DNA of 64,000 nt from Cesiribacter sp964504565. GTDB lineage: Bacteria > Bacteroidota > Bacteroidia > Cytophagales > Cyclobacteriaceae. Positions within the stretch are counted from its first letter, which is position 1; every line of letters begins with the position of its first letter. Under the pieces are notes generated by a model, which worked only from the letters and a program-made list of their open reading frames with translations, had not been told where the DNA came from and searched no databases. The translations under genes and the position numbers were made by a program. Positions 8,180 through 15,500 of the stretch are shown one piece after another. The stretch lies in the NCBI GenBank assembly GCA_964504565.1, contig CAZDEY010000009.1, forward strand, positions 136,257 through 200,256. Direction: 5' to 3'.

Positions 8180-8978
8180 CCTTTTGCTGGCAATGCTTTG
8201 GCTTAGCTCTGGCATAACCGCCCAGCAGCTATTGGCCGAAAAACCCTTTGCTACCGAGGCCGATATTACTAAGGCTACCACCAACNNNNNNNNNNTTCTG
8301 TACGTAGCCGACAATAAAAATCAGGTTTGGAGCTACGACAGCTTGGGCCAACAACTAGCCTACTACAGCCCCGAAAGGCTACTTACTATTAAACAACTGG
8401 TACCTAAGCCCGGCCGCAAATTGGTACTGTTCGATAGAAATAACCAAAGCCTAACCACACTGGACCGGTTTCTAATTGAACGCCAAACCCAGCTTCTGCA
8501 AGAATGGCTTCCTAGTTATTTTATTGAAGCCGTAGCCGTGGCCGACGACAACCAGTGGTGGATGATTGACCTAAATAATCTACGCCTGTTAAAGATTGAC
8601 GCTGAAACCGGGCAGGAGCTAACATCGGTATCGCTCTACGACGTTGAAATTGACAACCCTTTACGGGCAGATGCCTTCTGGATGAAGAATAATCGCTTGT
8701 GGTTGCTGAGCGGTAATGAACTGCTGCAGTTTGACCGGCTGGGAAATTACCAGCAAACGCAAAAACTGCCCCCCGCCCGCGTATATCAGGCCGCCGATGG
8801 GCGCTTGTATTACATTAGTGAAAATAAAGTAGGCTGGCTGGATGTGGTTTCGCAGGAAGTAAAAGAAGTTATATACCCCGACTTAACCCGCTACTCAACC
8901 CTAACCGGCGATTTAAATAAATTATGGTTGTTTGAAAGGAATAAATCTATTCCGTTCCGCATACTTCCTTCTAAATAA
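8142..8978 (+). CDS. Exported protein of unknown function, beta-propeller-like
   Basis: About 278 residues with a signal peptide (VRITVSLLLAMLWLSSGITA, then QQ). The body has repeated short beta-like segments such as LYVADNKNQVWSYDSLGQQL, QWWMIDLNNLRLLKIDAETG, RLWLLSGNELLQFDRLGNY and LYYISENKVGWLD. This looks like a propeller of 4-6 degenerate blades, as in NHL/SMP-30-type proteins. I do not recognise the family. The ATG at 8142 gives a normal signal peptide and a 38-bp overlap with lpxH, suggesting co-transcription. A 10-N gap (8286-8295) lies near residues 49-52. Location inferred: periplasm. Confidence 0.65.
   Translation: MAGNYTYVRITVSLLLAMLWLSSGITAQQLLAEKPFATEADITKATTNXXXXLYVADNKNQVWSYDSLGQQLAYYSPERLLTIKQLVPKPGRKLVLFDRNNQSLTTLDRFLIERQTQLLQEWLPSYFIEAVAVADDNQWWMIDLNNLRLLKIDAETGQELTSVSLYDVEIDNPLRADAFWMKNNRLWLLSGNELLQFDRLGNYQQTQKLPPARVYQAADGRLYYISENKVGWLDVVSQEVKEVIYPDLTRYSTLTGDLNKLWLFERNKSIPFRILPSK
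8286..8295. other. Assembly gap (10 N) in the exported-protein gene
   Basis: Lies between ITKATTN and LYVADNKNQ. The frame is kept with ten N plus two bases, so the true length should be 1 mod 3 if nothing else is wrong. Confidence 0.85.
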
Positions 8979-9001
8979 AAAAGCTACCTAAAAGGCAGCT
9001 T
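8977..9001 (-). terminator. Terminator of the FKBP gene (possibly bidirectional)
   Basis: Stem AAGCTACC / GGCAGCTT (8981-8988, 8994-9001) with one mismatch and a 5-nt loop. Read on the minus strand it is followed by a run of T, so it fits best as terminator of the FKBP gene whose stop is at 9029. It may also end the plus-strand gene. Confidence 0.55.
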
Positions 9002-9028
9002 CTCTACTTTAAATATTGCTTCAGGAAG

Positions 9029-9457
9029 TTACTTAACTTCCATAAGTTCAATATCGAAAACCAGGTCTTTACCGGCCAACTCGTGGTTAGCATCTAAAAC
9101 AACTTTTTCTTCGCTTACCTCGGCAATGGTTACCGGCATAGCCTGCCCGCCATTATTAATAGCCAATTTCATGCCTACCTGAGGAGTAATATCGGCCGGC
9201 ACCTGCTCGCGCGGCACGGCAATTAACATATCCTCGCGGCGTTCACCGTAGGCTTCGGCGGCGGGTATCTCCACAGTTTTCTGGTCGCCTACTTTCATAT
9301 CGTTAACCGCTTTATCAAAACCGGCAATCATTTGGCCGCCGCCCACCTGAAACTCCAGGGGCTGGCGTTCACGCGAACTATCAAAAACCTGTCCGTCTTT
9401 TAACCGGCCCGTATAATGCACGGCCACTGTATCTCCTTGTTTAGCTTGTTGACTCAT
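9029..9457 (-). CDS. FKBP-type peptidyl-prolyl cis-trans isomerase, SlyD-like
   Basis: Speeds proline isomerisation and acts as a folding helper in the cytosol. 142 residues, no signal peptide. FKBP fold: DTVAVHYTGRLKDGQVFDSS near 9-28, the insert-in-flap region with GFDKAVNDMKVGDQKTVEIP near 46-65 and AYGERRED near 69-76, and the SlyD hallmark VVLDANHELAGKDLVFDIEL near 118-137. The His-rich metal-binding tail of E. coli SlyD is absent. Single-gene unit with its own terminator. Confidence 0.92.
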   Translation of the reverse strand: MSQQAKQGDTVAVHYTGRLKDGQVFDSSRERQPLEFQVGGGQMIAGFDKAVNDMKVGDQKTVEIPAAEAYGERREDMLIAVPREQVPADITPQVGMKLAINNGGQAMPVTIAEVSEEKVVLDANHELAGKDLVFDIELMEVK

Positions 9458-9523
9458 CTTGTATAATTATAAATTATGAATTAGTTACTAGTATTTAGTA
9501 TTAAGTACAAAGTATTAAAATTA

Positions 9524-9563
9524 ATTCCTTCATTCCTTCATTCCTTCATTCCTTCATTCCATC
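9524..9563. repeat. 8-bp tandem repeat
   Basis: Five consecutive copies of ATTCCTTC (the last is ATTCCATC) in the divergent region between the FKBP gene and the ABC transporter genes. Just beside it is an A/T-rich stretch built from TAGTATT/AAGTA words. Confidence 0.85.
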
Positions 9564-9713
9564 AAAGGTACGGCTTTTAACCTGCCTTACCCAATTCAGC
9601 ACTAATAGAGCTTCCGCTTGCACTAATTTTAGGCCGCTAGGCTAAATATTTCATGGCTTTACCCCCTTTTTCCTTACCTTTTACCTTCTTACCAACCCTA
9701 ACCTGTTAACACT

Positions 9714-10664
9714 ATGTCAACAGCACCCCCTATTTTAGAGGCTCGCCACATTACTAAGCATTATGCCAAGCATACTGCCCTTAACGATGTAAGCCTAACC
9801 ATACCCACCGGAAGCATCTTTGGGCTTTTGGGTCCGAATGGAGCCGGCAAAACCACGCTAATTCGTATAATAACTCAAATTCTATTTGCCGATCAAGGAG
9901 AAATCCGCATAAAAGGCGAATTGCTTAACCCGGAGCATATACGAGCAATTGGATATTTGCCGGAAGAACGTGGCTTGTATAAAAAAATGAAGGTGGGCGA
10001 GCAACTTATGTACTTGGCTCAGCTTAAAGGTTTAACTGAGAAGGAAGCCCGCCAGCGGATAAAATTCTGGCTGGAACGCCTTAACCTGAGCCAATGGGCT
10101 GGTAAAACCATAGAAGATTTAAGCAAAGGTATGGGGCAGAAGGTACAGTTTATAGCCACCGTACTGCACGAGCCCGACCTGATTATTCTGGATGAGCCCT
10201 TTAGCGGCTTTGACCCCGTAAATGCCAACTTAATTAAAGACGAAATTATGCAATTGCGCGAGCGGGGCAGCACCATTATATTTTCTACCCACCGTATGGA
10301 AAGCGTAGAAGAACTGTGTGACCATATTGCGCTAATTCATAAGAGCCGTAAAATACTGGATGGCCGTAAGCGCGAAATAAAGAACCAATTCCGCAGCAAT
10401 ACCTACTGGGTAGAGCACCGGGGCCAACTGGCGGCGCACACCCTACCGGCCGGTATACAACTGGTTAATTCTGAATTATTGGAAGATGGGCTGGAGCTAA
10501 GCACCTTGCATTTGCCGGGCGGTGGCAGCCCCAATTCCCTTCTTCAGCAGTTAATTCCCTTAACCGAAATTCACCGCTTCGAAGAAAAAATACCTAGTAT
10601 AAACGACATATTCATACAAATGGTTAGCGATAACCAGCCGCAGGAGGAGCTTCAGCATGCATAA
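9714..10664 (+). CDS. ABC transporter ATP-binding protein, NatA-like
   Basis: 316 residues, cytosolic ATPase of an ABC-2-type exporter. Walker A GPNGAGKTT near 39-47, Q-loop region YLPEERGLYKKM near 83-94, signature LSKGMGQK near 134-141, Walker B LIILDEPFSGFDPV near 155-168, H-loop FSTHRMESVEELCDH near 187-201, then a DUF4162-like C-terminal domain. The next gene encodes the permease and overlaps by 8 bp. NatA/NatB systems export sodium or other cytotoxic ions, but substrates of this group vary, so no substrate is assigned. A possible box TACCTTTT lies at 9675-9682. Confidence 0.9.
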   Translation: MSTAPPILEARHITKHYAKHTALNDVSLTIPTGSIFGLLGPNGAGKTTLIRIITQILFADQGEIRIKGELLNPEHIRAIGYLPEERGLYKKMKVGEQLMYLAQLKGLTEKEARQRIKFWLERLNLSQWAGKTIEDLSKGMGQKVQFIATVLHEPDLIILDEPFSGFDPVNANLIKDEIMQLRERGSTIIFSTHRMESVEELCDHIALIHKSRKILDGRKREIKNQFRSNTYWVEHRGQLAAHTLPAGIQLVNSELLEDGLELSTLHLPGGGSPNSLLQQLIPLTEIHRFEEKIPSINDIFIQMVSDNQPQEELQHA

Positions 10665-11973
10665 GATATTACTAATAATAAAGCGCGAGTACCTAACCCG
10701 CGTAAAGAAGAAGAGTTTTTTAATAATGAGCCTTCTTGGTCCAATTTTATTTGGGGCTATGTTTGCCGTACCTATCTGGCTAGGTTTAAATGCCGAAGAT
10801 GAGGTTAAGAATATAGAAATAGTAGATGAAAGCGGCCTGTTAACTACAGCCCTAGAGGATCGGGGTAACCTACAATTTACTTTGGCTGGTAAAGATCTCA
10901 GCAGTCGTAAAGAGCAAATGGGCGAATCAGGCGTATTTGGCATTCTGTATATTCCGCCCACTACCTTAGATGAGCCCAAAGGCATTACATTTTTCAGCGA
11001 GAAAAGCGCCGGAATGTCCACCATAGGCCGTATTGAAGGTTTGCTGGAAGAACGCTTTGAGAACCTTAAACTAGAGCGGAGCGAGCTAGACAAAAGTGTA
11101 ATTGAAGGCTTACGTAGTAAAGTTTCGCTTAACGAAATTAAACTAGCTAACGGCGAGGAAACTTCGGCCAGTACTGGCTTATATACCGGTATTGGCTATA
11201 TATCTTCCTTCCTGATCTACATCTTTATATTCATGTACGGGGTACAAATTATGAAAGGTGTAGTGGAGGAAAAAACCAGCCGAATTGTAGAAGTAATTAT
11301 CTCTTCAGTAAAACCTACTCAATTAATGGTGGGTAAAATTGTGGGCGTTGCTGCGGTTGGGTTCACCCAATTCCTAATCTGGATTATCTTGTCGTTTGGT
11401 TTGTATAGTATTGGCTTAAGTACAGTTGGCCTGAATCAGGAAAGAATTGCTCAAATTCAGCAAATGACAGACGAAGAACAGGAACAAACCGAAGAGTTTA
11501 CTGATACCCAAATTGCCATTAGTAACATTACTAAATCAACCGAAAGCTTATCTATTCCTTTGCTAGTAGGGTGTTTTGTGTTCTACTTTTTAGGGGGCTA
11601 TCTACTTTACGGCTCGTTATTTGCCGCCGTTGGGGCCGGGGCCGATAGTGAAACTGATACTCAGCAATTTATGCTGCCGGTAACCATACCACTCATATTT
11701 TCTATAGTAATGCTGGGGCCGGTTTTAGCTAATCCTAATTCAACGCTGGCATTCTGGCTTAGTATAATTCCGCTTTTCTCACCAGTAATCATGATGATGC
11801 GCATTCCGTTTGGAGTACCCGGCTGGGAAATTGCCCTTAGTATGATACTGCTAATAATAGGCTTTTTTGCTATAGCCTGGCTAGCCGGGCGTATTTACCG
11901 CATCGGTATATTAATGCACGGTAGCAAAGTAAACTGGAAGACTCTTGGAAAATGGGTTACCATGAAAGTATAG
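10657..11973 (+). CDS. ABC-2 type transporter permease, NatB-like
   Basis: 438 residues. One N-terminal membrane helix (SFLIMSLLGPILFGAMFAVP near 20-39), a soluble extracytoplasmic domain of about 130 residues, then about five helices from residue 177. VQIMKGVVEEKTSRIVEVII near 191-210 and PTQLMVGKIVGVAAVGFTQF near 216-235 are the usual ABC-2 coupling and membrane motifs. Partner of the upstream ATPase (8-bp overlap, translational coupling likely). Followed by a strong terminator. Substrate unknown. Confidence 0.9.
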   Translation: MHKILLIIKREYLTRVKKKSFLIMSLLGPILFGAMFAVPIWLGLNAEDEVKNIEIVDESGLLTTALEDRGNLQFTLAGKDLSSRKEQMGESGVFGILYIPPTTLDEPKGITFFSEKSAGMSTIGRIEGLLEERFENLKLERSELDKSVIEGLRSKVSLNEIKLANGEETSASTGLYTGIGYISSFLIYIFIFMYGVQIMKGVVEEKTSRIVEVIISSVKPTQLMVGKIVGVAAVGFTQFLIWIILSFGLYSIGLSTVGLNQERIAQIQQMTDEEQEQTEEFTDTQIAISNITKSTESLSIPLLVGCFVFYFLGGYLLYGSLFAAVGAGADSETDTQQFMLPVTIPLIFSIVMLGPVLANPNSTLAFWLSIIPLFSPVIMMMRIPFGVPGWEIALSMILLIIGFFAIAWLAGRIYRIGILMHGSKVNWKTLGKWVTMKV

Positions 11974-11984
11974 CCGAATCCATT

Positions 11985-12012
11985 AGCCCGGAAAAATTTC
12001 CGGGCTTTTTTT
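11985..12012 (+). terminator. Terminator of the ABC transporter operon
   Basis: Stem AGCCCGGAA / TTCCGGGCT with a 4-nt AAAT loop, followed by seven T (12006-12012). Confidence 0.85.
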
Positions 12013-12547
12013 AATCTTATACCTTATAGCTTTTATAAAATAACTATCGGAAACATCCTGAATACAAAGCTATATAACAAATTATATTGTGCCATTATCA
12101 AATTAACTCCTAATTAATTTTTACTGAAATGGTTTAGAAAAGGGCTTTTCCGTTCAGGATAAGGAAAAAAAATACTTTACTGCATTTTTCTAATGTAATA
12201 TTCTGGCTGGGCTATTCATACAATTATAATATTTACAATGTGTAAATAGTACAAAACCATTAAAGAAGAACTTCTGCGAAATTGGTAACTATATTCCGTT
12301 CCTAACATTATATATTAATCATTCTTATCCTTATAAATATTACGTTACCACCTACTCTTTAGCGTTGTGTTATCATATCATAAATATGACACACCGTTCT
12401 GATTTGCAGGTTTTACCCTATAAATCACGGCTAAAATATTTCTTCCAATAAAGTAATATTGCCTACTACATATAACCCTTATAAGTTAAAAATTTCTTCT
12501 AATAACCCAATCTACATTTGTTCAGGAGAAACTTATAACGGGAGATC
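12013..12547. other. AT-rich leader region upstream of the giant surface protein
   Basis: About 530 bp with no convincing gene. It contains a full-match -7 box TACATTTG (12513-12520) 27 nt upstream of the ATG and a Shine-Dalgarno-like GGGAGAT just before it, unusual for this phylum. The length suggests room for regulation, but I see no clear operator or riboswitch. Confidence 0.4.
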
Positions 12548-15500
12548 ATGAACAAGATCATTTACTTACTTATAATAGTGAGTATTCTAAGCGGCCAAAA
12601 ATTGGCTGCAGAGGGTTCCAAGAACCTGGCCCCGAATAGAAAGGGGGGTAGTGCCTCGGGCACTAATGACTATGTTGGGTATTTGCTGCACGATGCAGGA
12701 ATTAACTCGAACGGATTCTTATCGCCGGGTGCCCCGGCCAATGAGCGTCTGTACGTAATCGTAAAGCCCGGCGAAACGCTGTACTTTGGCGTGCAGCGGG
12801 CTTATGCATTAGCGGCCGGTGCTGCCGGAAACGAGCACCGCTTACGCATTCGCCTAAAATACGACAACGCCGGTACCCCGGTAGCCGCTTATTCAGTAAT
12901 TCTGAATAATAACACTACCAACCGAAATTTACTAGCCACCGGCCAAAACGGGGTTATTGCTACATCGGCGCAAGCTTTAGTTGGCCCCAACCGGGCTGGC
13001 GTAACTACCGGCTACAGCCCTCTAAGCTGGACGAATACTACCGGACAAACCCGCCACATTTGGGTGGAATTTACTAACCCCATCGGCGGAGCGCTCGAAT
13101 CTGATAGCGACTATACTAACAACCTTTCCTACTACAACCTCTGGGACTTTACCGTAGTAGATGGTAGTAATATAGAACGTACTGGCCGTTTATACTCCAG
13201 ACAGTGGGCATTTACTACTAGCAACTTTACTAACCGCTTAGCCTCCACCTTTTCGCTATTTGCCACCATGGCGGCCGATGATGGCGGCTTTTACGTGAAA
13301 AAGGTAAATTATTTTGGTGCCCAGCCCTTCGAAGCCATATTTGTGGCTAATAGCCTAGGTACTAACCCAGCGGCCCACCCGGCCGGCAGTACCTACCTCG
13401 ATTACCGCAAAAGCAAAGCCCGAAGCTCCGGCTATACCTCTACCGATATATATCCGGAGTTTCCTTTATTTGTGAACGACCCAGATACTGAATTTTACGC
13501 TACGGCCACCACCCAAGCCGTAAGTACAGTTGCTACTAATGCCTTCTGCGATGCCGGGGGCAACCCTCGCCTTTCCTTAAACCTATTTAGCAGCAAAGCG
13601 GGTATAGGTACCATATTTATCGATTTGGACAATGACGGGAAATTTGATGCTGAAGACCGTCTGTTGGAAAAACCAATAATTGCTGGAAATAATTATTTCT
13701 ATTGGGACGGATTAGACGGATTAGGAAATCAGGTTGCTTCAGGTACAGCTCTTACCTTTAACTTTCGCAGTAACGTTACGGCCGTTCACTTCCCTATTTG
13801 GGATGCTGAAAACAATAGCAATGGCTTAACCGTACAGCAAGTGCGCCCGGGTGTGGCCGGTGATTTTGAATATTTATACTACGATGACAGCGACCTGAAC
13901 CAGGCCGAGGTAAACGTGAACCCTCTAAAGCAATTAGAGGGCAATAACAGTGCTGCCGGTGCCCATATATGGACAGACAGATCTGGTAACAACACTGGCG
14001 GCGGCGACAATCGTATACTGAATACGTTTACCTACGGTAGTATTGTAAACCAAACTATCAGCACTGTTTTCACTTACGATTGCAACCCCGACTTTGACGG
14101 CGATGGTATAACCAATAATTTGGATGCTGACGATGATAATGACGGCTTAGGTGATATTGACGAGTTAAACGGATTAGCTGACCCTTACAGTTTTAGTACA
14201 CTTACTACTACCGGTTACCCAGTTTATCTAGACTACTCCTTAGCCGGTTTCATTGACTATGACAACAATGGCATTGACGATAGGTATGACGTTGACGGCG
14301 ACGGCCTATTGAATATTCATGATACTGATAGCGACGGCGACGGCTTGTGGGATGCCCGAGATGCTAATAACAATTCTAATCCGCCGCATAATGGCTCTTA
14401 TAGTAATACTACCGGAACCTATAGCGGAACCGATACCGATAACAATGGGATGGTTGACGCAATTGAAGGAACACCAGGTAGCGGTACTACAATTATAACC
14501 AGACGCGACTCCGATGGCGACGGCATTCCTGATTTCCAGGACGTAGACTCGGATAATGACGGCGTGTTAGATTTATACGAAGGCACGGCTAATAGCGACC
14601 CCGGCGGGGGCTTTGATTACCGCGATATAGACTCCGACGGCGACGGCATTAACGATATAATTGAAGCCGGCGGGGTAGATGCTGATAATAACGGAAGGGT
14701 AGATTCATTTAGAGACCTAAACCGGAATGGCCTGCACGATGGCTACGAAAGCCGGATGGGCGGCATTGATTTAGCAGACCCGGATGCCGATGGTGATGGC
14801 CTGCCTAACCGCATAGATTTGGATAGTGATAACGACGGTATACCTGACGCCACAGAAGGCCGGGCAGATTTTGATGGGGACTCGGTGCCTAACTTCCTGG
14901 ATTTAGATAGTGACAACGATGGAATTTACGATGCAGTAGAAGCGGGCTTTATAGCCGGCAGCAATGCTCGTTTAGCCACCTTTGCTGATGCGGATAACGA
15001 CGGCTTGCACGATAGCATCAATCCCGCCACCTTAGTATTACCTAATACCGATGGTACCGGAAACGCTAACTACCTAGATGCAGATAGCGATGGCGATGGC
15101 ATTGCTGACTTGGTGGAAGCCGGAGGAAAAGATGCAAACGGCGACGGCCAGATTGCCGGGCCATACAACAGTAATGGCTTGGCGCAAAGCATAGACCCAA
15201 CCACCGGAGGCAAAGCTTTACCAGTCCCTAATACCGATGGTGATAGTTTGCCCGATTATATGGATGTTGATAGCGACGGTGATGGATTTGCCGATAGCCT
15301 GGAAGCATTTGACGATAACTTCAATAACGCAGCCGACCGTGCCGCCTCCGGCTCCGATACTGACGGCGATGGTTTGGACAACCGCTTTGACACCAGTAAT
15401 GGTGGCACAGCTTCAACCCTACCCGACCTGGATGGCGACGGCATACCTAATTATTTAGATACGGACGATGATGGTGACGGCCTGGCTTCGGCCACTGAAG

